Shown in pieces: positions 23,281 through 33,046 of a DNA stretch of 64,000 nucleotides. The DNA is from Pardosa pseudoannulata. Taxonomy: Eukaryota; Arthropoda; Arachnida; Araneae; Lycosidae. The translations under genes were made by a program, and so were the position numbers. The notes under the pieces were generated by a model. It made no database searches. It was not told the origin of the DNA and saw only the letters and a list, made by a program, of their open reading frames with translations. Every line of letters begins with the position of its first letter. Positions within the stretch are counted from its first letter, which is position 1. The stretch lies in assembly GCA_032207245.1 (NCBI GenBank), contig CM063510.1:155810948-155874947 (forward strand). The letters run 5' to 3'.

Positions 23281-23790
23281 GCTGTTTCTTGGTACTACAG
23301 CCTAGAGCAAGCCAGGGCCGTCGCAACGAGTTTTTTCCATTGGAGTCCGATGGAATGTCAATGGCTATGCATTTCCTGTTTGTTATCTTCTATATTTTTA
23401 AGTCATCATCAAACCATCTGAGTGGAAGTCTTCCAGGTTTGCTGAGAGGTAAAAGCATTAGTGGGGTTGTTGCGTGCATCAATGGTTTTAATATTTGTTT
23501 TAAAAATATTATCGTTTTTCATTAGCTTTATTTTAATTTTTCTTTTATGGTGTGGCAACTTTTGAAAAGAAAGAATAATAATTTTTTTTTGAGATTGGAG
23601 TATTGTAAGATAACAGAAAGCATATATATGAAATTAATGAAAGAAATCTTATGGTGCTTCTTGTCGTATTCCCATGAAACCGTCTATATCATGCAGTACT
23701 GGAATAAGAAAACAAAATGGGTTGTTATCCTCTAATCTAAAGAAGTGGCCAACGTACCGCATTCTGCTTGATTCGAGAACTTTTAACAAT
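23281..23790 (-). mobile_element. RTE-like LINE fragment, second copy
   Basis: On the minus strand, 23770-23690 encodes MRYVGHFFRLEDNNPF, equivalent to LRWLGHLFRSDNENP of the copy at 20.4 kb. Downstream, near 23445-23400, it reads SKPGRLPLRWFDDDLK, the family's G-R-P-P-x-R-W-x-D-D block. The 3' end near 23281-23325 resembles that of the other copy (GGCTGTAGTACC against GGCTGCAGTGCC). Heavily decayed. Confidence 0.65.
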
Positions 23791-24374
23791 TTCTGGCTAT
23801 TTAAAAATTTCATCACTGCAAAGGATTTGCCTCATATTATTATATTGGACAGCTCCGAAAATTTCGCGAAGTACTTTTCTTTGAAAAATGAACAGTCTGT
23901 TTTGGATATGTTTACTCAGTGTACAGCTTTCGCTGTTATAGAGAACTACTGGTCGAATGAATGTATTATGCAGAATAATTTAGCTCCATTGCTAAAAGTC
24001 GTGATCTTAGTTAAGCCAAAGTAGCATACGTGGGTCAACACTAAACCGTAATAAATTTTAACATTCAGTTCATTCCTGTTGGTGACAGTTGTTCCAATAT
24101 TAGTGCTTATAAAATTTTAAATGTTTTCTTTCTGTTTTTTTTCTCCTTAGTTTCAGTAGCTATGAATTGTCTGGAACGTATTTCATCTTTGTTTGTATTA
24201 AATCATTTAAAGTCTGTCTTTCCTGCTGAAAAATGAAAGGAAAACCTTTAAGTGAGATAATTAAGGATTCCTAGAAGTAAAAAAATGTGAACTTCAAATA
24301 AAATTGAATAGTTTTAACCTTTTTACTCGTATGTACATGAAATTTATAGAATTGTAGCGACTGAGCAATGGTAT
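23791..24374. other. Unassigned stretch
   Basis: A plus-strand frame spans 23674-24024, but its first part is the antisense of the LINE fragment and the rest has no recognisable domain. Not supported as a gene. Confidence 0.3.
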
Positions 24375-24375
24375 A

Positions 24376-24580
24376 CAAATGGAAAGGCTGGATGAAGGTC
24401 GAATGGTTTAGTGCCACTATTCGGCATGAGTATACGGGTTTGAATCCCGCTACAAGCATGGAGGTTCGCAGCCGTTCGGAATCGGCTTTAAGCAGTAGAT
24501 CCTAGTTTGATTAGCCCTCGTGTACGAAAACAGTAGGCCGTAGCACTCTTGACCTAACCAAACAAAACAAAACAAATGGA
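24376..24580 (+). mobile_element. SINE-1 copy, nearly full length
   Basis: The head GGCTGGATGAAGGTCGAATG leads to GGGTTTGAATCCCGC (B box). Then GCATGGAGGTTCGCAGCCG, TTCGGAATCGGCTTTAAGC, AGTAGATCC, ATTAGCCCTCGTGTACG and GTAGGCCGTAGCACTC follow, and the tail is CCAAACAAAACAAAACAAA. It carries an extra segment in the anticodon region. It lies directly upstream of hAT-W copy D. Confidence 0.75.
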
Positions 24581-24589
24581 GAGTTAAAT

Positions 24590-25245
24590 TGCAGCCAAAG
24601 AACTTGTTTATAGGAGGGGGAGTTCCGATTGGTTTGGACTGTCCTGGAAATGTTTAATATATACCTTGCAATATTTAAAATCTATACAAATTTGTATACA
24701 TTACTAGTTTCCACTGCCATTGTTAAAAATTGGTTTTCAACCATGAAAACAAAAAAACATTTTTTCGCAGTGGAACTGGTCACAAAATGTTGACAAATTT
24801 AGTATTACTTTTGGCAGAGGATTATAAAGGCGGGTGAAGGTTTGAACAAGCTGGCCTTAAAAGCTAAAAAGATTAATTTACTACTCTAAACCAGTAGTTT
24901 GTATAAATTACTGATTATGCCATACTGTTTTCAAACTTTGATGTCCTACAAGGTATGTAATTTGTAAAAGAACTGTAAAAGGATATGTTAGAATTCCTTT
25001 CTCAATATATATTTAAACATTTTATTTTCCTAGTTGCTCAAAATTACTTTAGTTTAAACTTGTCTGGTTAAATTACTGGAGCATAAATTAAATATGCTCA
25101 ATTATTTACGAGGCAAATTTAAACTTGCCTCGGTAAAGACTTAGATTGTAAATTAAGACACCATGCTGTTGGATACATATTTAAGATGTAATGAAATGAA
25201 GTACGGTGTTTCAGATCTTGTTTCAGTGGTTCAAAACAAAACAAA
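24590..25245 (+). mobile_element. hAT transposon 3' fragment (hAT-W copy D)
   Basis: The block TTATAGGAGGGGGAGTTCCG opens it. The dimerisation motif reads FSTMKTKKHFFAVE near 24732-24775, with a deletion relative to copy B. The family 3' landmarks follow: AAATTACTGATTATGCCATA, TACTGGAGCATAAATTAAAT and AGACACCATGCTGTTGG. The copy breaks off before the (TG)n stretch and terminal repeat. Confidence 0.75.
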
Positions 25246-25249
25246 ATCT

Positions 25250-25335
25250 AAGCGTCTGCGAGCTTATACTTTAAGTTAGTGGTCTGTTCAGAAATTGTCT
25301 ATGAGTCTTTCACCAATAAAAAAAATTCTTCTTTA
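25250..25335 (+). repeat. Short dispersed repeat shared with 31190-31285
   Basis: GCGAGCTTATACTTTAAGTT, AGTGGTCTGTTCAGAAATTG and CTATGAGTCTTTCACCAATAA align with CCCGCTTATGTAAGTTTGTG, GTCTGTTTAGAAACTATTTA and TGAACCTATCCCCAGTAA at 31.2 kb. Class unknown. Confidence 0.5.
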
Positions 25336-25336
25336 A

Positions 25337-25440
25337 TAACGTGACAACCTATTGCAGGTCTTAGCTGCCTCAACAGCACGCTTCCTTCAACTCAGACGGT
25401 CCAGCGCAACTCTCTGCTAGTCTTTAATTCCTAAAATTTT
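25337..25440 (-). mobile_element. Possible LINE C-terminal fragment
   Basis: The reverse complement reads RRVALDRLS then, after a stop, RKRAVEAAKTCN. This is similar in layout to the terminal W-x-x-V-A-x-D-R...A region of RTE-like LINE proteins. Short and broken, so the call is tentative. Confidence 0.3.
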
Positions 25441-26796
25441 GAGGTCTATAATTTTAAACATAGGATCTCTTTTATGTAAATGAAAATTTCGCTATAACAG
25501 GCTTATTTTTAATCATATATAAACACGGTACACTTTAGTGAAGTTATAAAATAGATATAAATAGTTATCTTAGTTTTAGATTGTTATGTATCTGAGCAGA
25601 AAGTAATATTATTGGCGAGGCACGAAAATTTAAAAATTGCCAGACCACGAAATTATAAATAATTATATACTTGGAAATGCGTGGAACTGTTGATTAAACT
25701 GCCATCTACCTTCGCTAAAACGGAAAAATTGTTAAAAGAAAACGTAAAAATTCTACACTGCAGTTTCTTAAAAATCCTTAAATAAGGAGAGTAGGCGCTA
25801 TTAGTTACTCTTTTATGCAGAATCATCGGGTGAGATGAGAAATTCGAGCCTATAAGAACAGATTACGACCAGGGCTGCTCTACCTAGACCGCCATAGAAG
25901 TTACGTTTGGCGTTATTGCCGATGTGCGTGATCAGACAAACTTTGAACCAAGCAATGAACAAGGAACATAGAGGTTAGGGAGCCATCTCGTGCTTGTATG
26001 TCACGGAAACGACCCACTTGGAGGTACACTTTAAAAAAAATTTAGAATACTGGATCGGAAAGTTTCATTTTTATGGCATCAAGTATAACAACGTGACATT
26101 CAATCACTGATAAGTCTAAAACACTAATAAAAATAATGCACACAGTTGTGTATGTCTTTCTCTCTCTTTCTTTATATGTAATGGGTAGACAAAATTCATG
26201 CTTCGGGACTAAACACTGGGAGTTCCGCTTAAGGTTAACCACCTAACCACATATGCTTCGCACACCAGGGCTTTTGGTCTTCAAAACGGAGACTGGCACC
26301 GTAGGCCATGGCTCCCGTGTTGGTAAAGATGTAAAAAAACCCGGAATTTTGGGAACTTTGGGAAGAAATAATTTTAACAATGTTTACATTTATTTGTTCA
26401 ACAGTGGCTATTTAAGAACTAGCATATTATTTCTAAGTTTTTTATTTTTTATTTTTTTTTGTTAACTTTTGGCAATTTATATATATTCAAGAAATAATAG
26501 CAATGAGCATTTAAATGATTTTATAGTAGTACTTATGTAATTAATGACCCTGTAAGTCTTATCAAACACATAACTGGTTGCTACAACTTTAAATGCTAAT
26601 ATAATAATTATATACATTATTTTTATCATTATTTATTATGTAAATTGCTTTATGCTAAACTTTTTCCCCGCCTTTTATAATATAAAAATAAATATCTTTA
26701 AATTTAAAATAAGTTTATTATTTTATGTAATGCATATATCATTTAAAGGTGTAATGAAATGACACTGTTGCATTTTGTGTCCAATTCCTACACAAG

Positions 26797-26800
<4 letters not shown>
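25441..26800. other. Unassigned stretch
   Basis: No assignable gene. The part 25,780-25,990 is less AT-rich and could be an old SINE, but no A or B box is convincing. The part 26,230-26,340 also has mixed composition without identifiable structure. Confidence 0.3.
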
Positions 26801-26805
<5 letters not shown>

Positions 26806-26859
<54 letters not shown>

Positions 26860-26877
26860 AAAGAGAGAGAGAGAGAG
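26806..26877. repeat. Compound (TA)n(TG)n(AG)n microsatellite
   Basis: Three dinucleotide runs in series. It truncates the Tc1-like transposase fragment that begins just to its right. Confidence 0.95.
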
Positions 26878-26879
26878 CT

Positions 26880-27400
26880 GATTTAAGTGGTTTACCTTCC
26901 TTTCTGTCTACAAAATGACGACCATCGGATCTAAACAAATTAAATTTTGACTCATCAGTAAAAATAAGACTTCCAAAAATCTTGACTTCGTAATATAGTA
27001 TTTAGCATATTCAAGACGTTTTTTCGCATTTCTGGCAGATAAATATGGTTTCTTTTGTGGTGCATAGGCTCTATATTCCTTAGAATCTAAAAAAATTTTA
27101 CCTTCTGTGGATTCACATTGACAACAGATGTCTCTTTCAACTGTCTTGATATCTTTATTGCAGAAATTGTAAGATTCTCTTTAACAAATCTCAGTATCCA
27201 CCTCTCTAACTGAGGCGAAGAAATCTTTTTGGGCCAACCTCTTCCATTTGGCCTGTGGAAAAATCCGTACCTTTTATAGTTATTAATTACGTAATGCACT
27301 GTTGAATGCGGCTTTTTCACAATTTCTGCTATATCTCTCATGCTCTTCTTTCCTTTCCATAGTTTCGAAATTAAGTTTTTCATATCTATAAAGGTTGATT
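26880..27400 (-). pseudogene. Tc1-like transposase, N-terminal two-thirds fragment
   Basis: Transposase of the Tc1/mariner superfamily, which excises and reinserts the element at TA sites. The minus-strand frame 27383-27087 encodes an N-terminal helix-turn-helix: SKLWKGKKSMRDIAEIV, KPHSTVHYVINNYKRYG, RGWPKKISSPQLERWILRFV, NLTISAIKISRQLKE. After a frameshift, 27080-26880 continues with YLSARNAKKRLEYAKYY. It then reaches LIFTDESKFNLFRSDGRHFV, which holds the first catalytic Asp of the DDE triad (F-T-D-E-S-K-F). The rest of the catalytic domain is missing beyond the microsatellite. At least one frameshift makes it a pseudogene. A sequence TACAGTGAACC (reverse complement, near 27610-27620) may mark its 5' terminal repeat. 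Confidence 0.85.
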
Positions 27401-28380
27401 GGAAGTTAGAGTTGTGGAAATCTCAAAATTTCATCTTTAAATTATTTTATTTAATTAAATGCAGCGTTTTATTGAAATGCAAACCAATCATCTCATTCGT
27501 GGGAGAAATTACCATTTAAAAAAAAAAATGTTTCATTTTAAAAGTACAACTCGCTTTTAAAATATTGAGCTACAAAATGGATTCTCCTTGCTGTCTAACT
27601 TTTTTTTTGGTTCACTGTATATAATTGTATAGATGTATGAATGTGTAAAATATATTCCATATCTCTCACTATAAATATGTGCAACACACACACATACAGA
27701 CAGTTTTGGTTTGGAGAGCTTGGGTTTTATTAAATACACGAGGATAACAGCTTTATTTAACGTAAACTTTTAATTCTACCGAATGTTTGTGAATATATAC
27801 TAAAGTAAGATTCAAATAACTCCGGTTAGTAAATTACCATCGTTTGGCTCATCTAAGTGAGATTGGGAAAACATATATGTGTGTCTGTGAGTAAACACAC
27901 ACACACAATTATCGACACGTAACTGTCTTCACATTCGATATAATATTTTTATACTTTTTACATTTTGAAATGACTTGCTGTTCTTTCGGTATATTCCGAA
28001 GTGTGTAGATGATCACTAAAGATGAGTCGAAAAATCGAATGTTTGATATTGAATTTCAACAGTGCCTTGATTCCTTCTGATATGGTGACCGAACGAGGGA
28101 TGAATGGTCGAGTGCTGTTCTTCGATATCGGATTATGTAGATTCGAATCCCGCTAATGGCAAGGATAGTCGTAGCCGTTCGAAATCTGCTTTAACCCCTT
28201 GATCTACAAGTAAAACGGAATTTGATGTATCCAAAAATCTTGACTGAACAATATGTATTAGAAAAAGACGTTTTTTTCGCATTTCTGCTGTGTAACATTT
28301 AATGGTTTTATGTGTTATATACAACCTTAAGAAAAGCATAAATTATGATAAAATTTATTTATCTTTGGTTTGATTACAGA
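27200..28380. repeat. Local duplication, copy 1 (better preserved)
   Basis: This block contains the Tc1-like 5' region, an AT-rich spacer, the head of a SINE-1 copy and the left end of a TTAA element. Its landmarks recur in the same order at 28384-29275. The phrase around 28021-28066 (GAGTCGAAAAATCGAATGTT and onward) is repeated almost unchanged 989 bp downstream. Confidence 0.75.
28086..28190 (+). mobile_element. SINE-1, 5' part (split copy)
   Basis: Head CGAACGAGGGATGAATGGTC, anticodon-arm region TGTTCTTCGATATCGGA, B box GATTCGAATCCCGC, then GTCGTAGCCGTTCGAAATCT and GC. It breaks exactly at the SINE's internal TTAA, where the element 28191-29513 begins. The remaining SINE tail resumes at 29514. 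Confidence 0.8.
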
Positions 28381-28383
28381 TTT

Positions 28384-29275
28384 TCTTACAAAGAGACCAC
28401 CCACAGCTTAACCGAGAGTAAACTCTGCCACAGTGAGATCGAAGAAATCTTTTTTACTTCCTTTTTCTTTCTTTTTTCTTTTATAGTTTTTTTTTTTTAG
28501 TAATGATTTAAAGGTTTTTTTTTGCTTTCATAGCTTTCTTTCCTTTATAGTATTTAATTTAAAAGGTTGATTATTCAATCTCTTTCTTGTCTTTTTTATT
28601 TTTTTTAGTAATTTTTTTTTTACAAATGCCTCTTTAACTATTTTTGTGTGGGTTATATTTTTTGTATTTTTTTATGTACCATCTCTGTTTTATGTAGCAC
28701 ACGTCTTTTTTTTTTTATTTTTTTTTGATGTCAGACAGTTTTTGAGAGCTTGGGTTTTATTATTCGGGGAATAGGGGTAACAAGACCGTTTACTTAACGA
28801 TTGATCGTTTCTTTTTTAATACTACAAGTAATTCCACTAGTCTAGACATAAGACTTTTTTTGGTTCATCTAAGTCTGTGAGTAAACACTCACACAAATAT
28901 TGTGTTCTTCACATTTCGATGAGCCCTACGGAGTTTGACCGTCTTTTTACATTTTGAAATGACTTGCTGTTCTTCCGGTATATTCCGAAGTATGTAGATG
29001 ATCGCTAAAGATGAGTCGAAAAATCGAATGTTTGATATTGAATTTCGAGTGCTGTTCTTCGATATCGGATTATGTAGATTCGAATCGCTAATCGTAGTCG
29101 TAGGTTAGTTTTTTTTGATTACAAGTAAAACGGAATTTGATGTATCCAAAAAATACTTTTTATTTCTGGCTCATCTGATTTGTTTTTTTTTTTTTTTTTA
29201 GGATTTTATGAGATTTATATGATTTTAAGTTTAAGCATAAAATTATGATTTAATATCCTTTTGACGTTTTATCGG
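28384..29275. repeat. Local duplication, copy 2 (compressed, T-enriched)
   Basis: Shortened second copy of 27200-28380. The offset between matching landmarks shrinks steadily: about 1224 bp at CGAAGAAATC, 1030 at GAGCTTGGGTTTTAT, 989 at AAATCGAATGTT and 916 at GAATTTGATGTATCC. Many small pieces are missing, while T runs are expanded (several of 12 or more). Yet the matching pieces are almost identical. It carries a truncated second SINE-1 head. Confidence 0.7.
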
Positions 29276-29281
29276 GTTTTT

Positions 29282-29410
29282 TGCTACGGTCTACTTTTTG
29301 CAAACGAGCAATGAGGGAGGAACGCGAACATCCATGCCACTGTGGGATTCGAACCCACGAACTCCGGTTCCGAAGACCAGCACCCTAACCAATCTTCCAT
29401 CGTTCGGCGA
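29282..29410 (-). mobile_element. SINE-1 copy, short variant
   Basis: The reverse complement has the clearest tRNA-like head in the window: GGTTAGGGTGCTGGTCTTCG, then GAACCGGAGTTCGTGGGTTC and GAATCCCAC. The arm CTGGT/ACCGG encloses the 7-base loop CTTCGGA, giving anticodon TCG (tRNA-Arg). The usual body between GGATGTTCG and GCAAAAAGTAGACCGTAGC is replaced by a shorter sequence. Confidence 0.8.
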
Positions 29411-29513
29411 CGTTTATCGGAGACAGCTATTGACGTCTCGGAGATGTCAAAGTCTACTTTGGCACATGATATGACTGACGTCTCCCAGACGTCATTGTAT
29501 GTCAAAGGGTTAA

Positions 29514-29585
29514 GTAGTAAGTCCTGGTCTTATTAGCTTTCGTGTAGCAAAACAGTAGACCATAGAGCTCCAAATCAAACCAACC
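29514..29585 (+). mobile_element. SINE-1, 3' part (split copy)
   Basis: GTAGTAAGTCCTGGTCTTAT, TAGCTTTCGTGTAGCAAAAC, AGTAGACCATAGAGCTCCAA and ATCAAACC are the SINE-1 tail. They continue directly from the TTAA that ends the inserted element, completing the SINE begun at 28086. Confidence 0.8.
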
Positions 29586-29849
29586 TTTTGACACAGTGGT
29601 TTATTCATTCCTTCTTCTGAGATGTAATAAAGTCTGCTCGGACTCCTTCGAAGGGTTAATGAATATTGAATGATTCTATCTTAGAATAAAAAGTTTTGCA
29701 TTCCATATCTTCAGATTAGAACTATTAAGTACTATAAATATTTAAGGTGTCTGCATTGATTTGTTTTCAAGCATAATGAACATATCTGTTAACTTATCAC
29801 ATAAGCAAAATTCGCATATTCGAGATTTGTCTGATAAACAATAATTGAA

Positions 29850-30010
29850 TTAGTAGACCTGTCATTTGGTAAATAAAACACGTGAGTTCAATTCTCGCCA
29901 CTACCATGGATGTTCTTGGCCGTTCGGAATTAATCGTTTTCAAGCAGCGAGTCCAGGTGTAATTCGTCTTTACAAAAAAATTACCCTAACGCTTCAAACC
30001 AAACAAAAAA
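29850..30010 (+). mobile_element. SINE-1 copy, diverged
   Basis: GTGAGTTCAATTCTCGCCAC takes the place of the B box region. Then come CCATGGATGTTCTTGGCCGT, TCGGAATTAATCG, AAGCAGCGAGTCCAGGTG and the tail CGCTTCAAACCAAACAAA. Confidence 0.65.
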
Positions 30011-30279
30011 TTGTTTTAAACACTCATAAGACTAGTTTTTTTTCAGTCTTCGTTTTAGTTTCATTTATTTAGCTTTCTTATGCATTAGGTTACTGGAAAA
30101 AAAGACCTTATAAAGCTAGTAAGTGGTGCGAGATTGTTTTAAGAGAAGAAAAGCATTTCCTTTAGCTTATTAGTTAAAATTAATTGGATTTTTACCGTGG
30201 AGGGAATTAAGCTTACCGCCGCGCATTCTCTCTGATTCTATGTTACACTTTTTATTTCTTTGTTCGTTGCATTACATAA

Positions 30280-30297
30280 TAATAATAATAATAATAA
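30280..30297. repeat. (AAT)n microsatellite
   Basis: Six trinucleotide units of AAT. Confidence 0.9.
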
Positions 30298-30503
30298 ATG
30301 TATTTTGTAGTTTTCAAAAATAATTTCAAATTTTATGTTTAAAAATAAGAGTAAAAACTGTTCTTATTCAGTCGAAGGGGGATTTAATGCCGAGTTAAAA
30401 AATAGTATTCAAGATTTTACTGATTGTAAGACACACTTAAATTTCTGTGTCTATAAATGACTGTTTATAAAGACACAGTTATAAAGACTGAGATGAAATC
30501 AGA

Positions 30504-30875
30504 TTAACTTTTTGTCTGTCTTGTACATCCCCTATCATATACAAATCTAATGTTCTATAAGCTTGTATATTGCATGTGATACGTAATGAACTATATTTGA
30601 TATACAAGCTTTTACATATTCTGTATTTTATATCGTTGTGTATCACGTTATATACAAGCATATAAATAATTAGATCTGTATATCGATATATATGATTTGT
30701 ATATCTGTATCTATATACTATAGATCTGTATGTATATACGATCTGTATTTGTATACTATATCCGATCTGTATCTATATATTATATATACTATATATACTA
30801 TATATCTGATCTGTATACTATATATACGATCTGTATATCTGCATATTATGACGTACAGAAGAGGCGAAAGGTTAA
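30504..30875. mobile_element. TTAA-1 MITE copy e with internal expansion
   Basis: The left end is TTAACTTTTTGTCTGTCTTG, the right end GACGTACAGAAGAGGCGAAAG then GTTAA. The left arm is typical of TTAA-1 (TATATTGCATGTGATACGTA; ATATACAAGCTTTTACATAT). The right arm is replaced or expanded from about 30675 to 30845 by a loose GATCTGTATATACTATAT repeat. TTAA lies at 30504 and 30872. Confidence 0.7.
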
Positions 30876-31289
30876 AAATGACATTCATCAATGGTTCCTC
30901 CATCGCTTAAAGCTAATAATGTGTTTAAGTTAGGGCCTGATCACTTTAATTTTAGTCTCAAGGAAAACAAAAATTTGGGGGCTCCTACTGCAGTTTTTAC
31001 TAGCTGTACACCACACTATCGATATATATGTATAGTGTATCCCAAAACAACCACCCCCAAAAAAGACCCACCCACCCAAAAAAAGAAAAAAATGCGAATT
31101 ACACATGCATAGAGAATAAATTCAGATCACCAAAAATGGTTTTAACAGTTTGTAGTGTACACTCGACTGTAACTCGGGGTGGGGTGAACTTTTAACTCCC
31201 TGAGCTATAAATTTCCCGCTTATGTAAGTTTGTGGTCTGTTTAGAAACTATTTATGAACCTATCCCCAGTAAAAAATAAATGAATAAAA

Positions 31290-32115
31290 TAAATGAATAG
31301 AATTTTATAAAGGTTTACTTCAGAAAATCAGAGAAAATGGAAAAAGGACTTGTGGAAAGGAACACTTATTGGGTACCATGTGGTCAAAACGTATTTATAG
31401 GGGTGTTTTGAGGGATCTGGACTCTCCCTTGAAATATTTTCAATATAAGCCTTACAAGATTTTTTTTAACTTATTAAAAATTTGTATACATCACTTTCTG
31501 CTGCAAGTTTTGAAAGATAGTTTCCTATCATCAAAAGAGTAAAGATATTTCTTCGCAATAGTTGAGAAATTTAAAATTATTTTTGTTCCATAGAGGCATG
31601 GTTATAAATTCAGATGAAGATTTATAGAAGATGGCCTTAAAAATCAAGACTAATTTTACTACTATAAAATGGTATTTTTTTAATGATTATGTCATACTGT
31701 TTTCCAATTATGTCATAAGGTATGTACTTTTGTAAAAGAAAAATTTATGTCCTAATTCTTTTCTCCTAATGTTTTTTTTTTATTCTCCTGTTTATTCATA
31801 AAATTACTTTAGTTCATTCGTCTGGTAAATACTAGAACGTAATTTAAGTATGCTGCAGTATTTACTAGACAAATTTGAACCTGGTAAAAACTCTGATCAT
31901 AAATTAAAAGATACGTTATAGTTGCAAGTACAATGATATTACGTACAACTATGCTGATCTTTTTTATGGTGTATTAATGTACGCATGCAAAACCATGGAC
32001 TAAGTACTTATGTAAATATGTACTTTGTATGTGTGTGTAATGAAATCTTTTCTTGAGATTGGATGTTCACTGTACTGTGAATTAAGATTTTGGAAATCAG
32101 AAGAGAGCGTATGCA
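31290..32115 (+). mobile_element. hAT transposon 3' fragment (hAT-W copy E)
   Basis: From TTATAGGGGTGTTTTGAGGG the order follows copy A: GGACTCTCCCTTGAAATATT, then a broken motif FPIIKRVKIFLRN near 31524-31562, then GGTATTTTTTTAATGATTAT, AAATTACTTTAGTTCATTCG and GTATGTGTGTGTAATGAAAT. The terminal repeat is missing. Confidence 0.75.
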
Positions 32116-33046
32116 TGCGTATTTTTTCTTTATGTATAAATATAAACAATTTCATCCGATTTGGGGCAGATATTCGTTAATAATAATTAAAAAACCTGCC
32201 AGTATCTTAATTTATATTTATCCATCCAGTTACATGATCCTACTCTAATCCATAGAACCTTTTCCTTCAGAGGATAAAAGTCAAAATACGAGTGTAGTTT
32301 TTGTATATAATCTTGTGAAATAAATATTATACATATATATGCATATACTTACATTATGCATAATCATCATTGTAACTGGCCAAACAGCCCAGGGTGGGTC
32401 AGAAACTCTGAGTATTTTTCCACTATGACCTATTGCCAATCCTCGATCTCCAGTTCTTTACTTTCATGGATGAAAAATCAGATTCAGGCCCGATTCTACT
32501 CCGTTTTCTAGTTCCAGAACTCCTAACAATGTTGTTAATCTTCCTTCATACCCTATTGACATAATCTTGGGCAATTTTATGTGCTTCAGTTAGCATATTC
32601 TTTAGCATTGCATTACTCTGGTGTTTCTGATTCATACAAAATTAGGGATATTTATAAACACACCTTCATTTTCATGACGTATGACTTGAGAGGCATTTAA
32701 AATTAAATTTCGTAGTTAAGTAGTTAAGGTGCTTTGACATAATTAGCTTTTTTTGTAGTTTTTACACGATGTAAAGCCGAGTCCAATACTTTCAACCACA
32801 ACCAAAATACAATTTTGTGGTACCCTAAAAGAAGTTATTCGGTTCTTCATTATCCCTGTAGCATCACATATGTTAGTAGCAAGATTTAATTTTAGTTTCA
32901 TTCTGCAATGTAATTTTTTATATGTAAACCTTGAATATAAAATTTTAGGTTGCCTATCCGCTGTAGAAATTGGTGGGTGGACGGAATTGGTTTAAACTAA
33001 CAACTGCAGCTGAAGATGGTTCAATATCAAGGGCAGTTGTGGACCT
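32116..33046. other. Mostly unassigned; short repeat shared with 59.15-59.47 kb
   Basis: The phrases CCTCGATCTCCAGTTCTTTA, GAAAAATCAGATTCAG and TTTTCTAGTTCCAG at about 32440-32520 recur in the same order near 59160-59450. Class unknown. The remainder shows nothing assignable. Confidence 0.4.

Larger units (their letters stand above)
28191..29513. mobile_element. TTAA-flanked element inserted in a SINE (TTAA-3)
   Basis: The left end is TTAACCCCTTGATCTACAA. The right end, in reverse complement, is TTAACCCTTTGACATACAAT. They agree at all but a few of 19 positions, and TTAA lies at both ends. The SINE-1 consensus has TTAA at precisely this place (GGCTTTAAGCAG), so the insertion duplicated it, as piggyBac-type elements do. 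The interior contains the second copy of the local duplication and an inverted SINE-1, so the present length is inflated. Near the right end are inverted GACGTCTC/GAGACGTC-type repeats (29432-29495). Confidence 0.8.
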
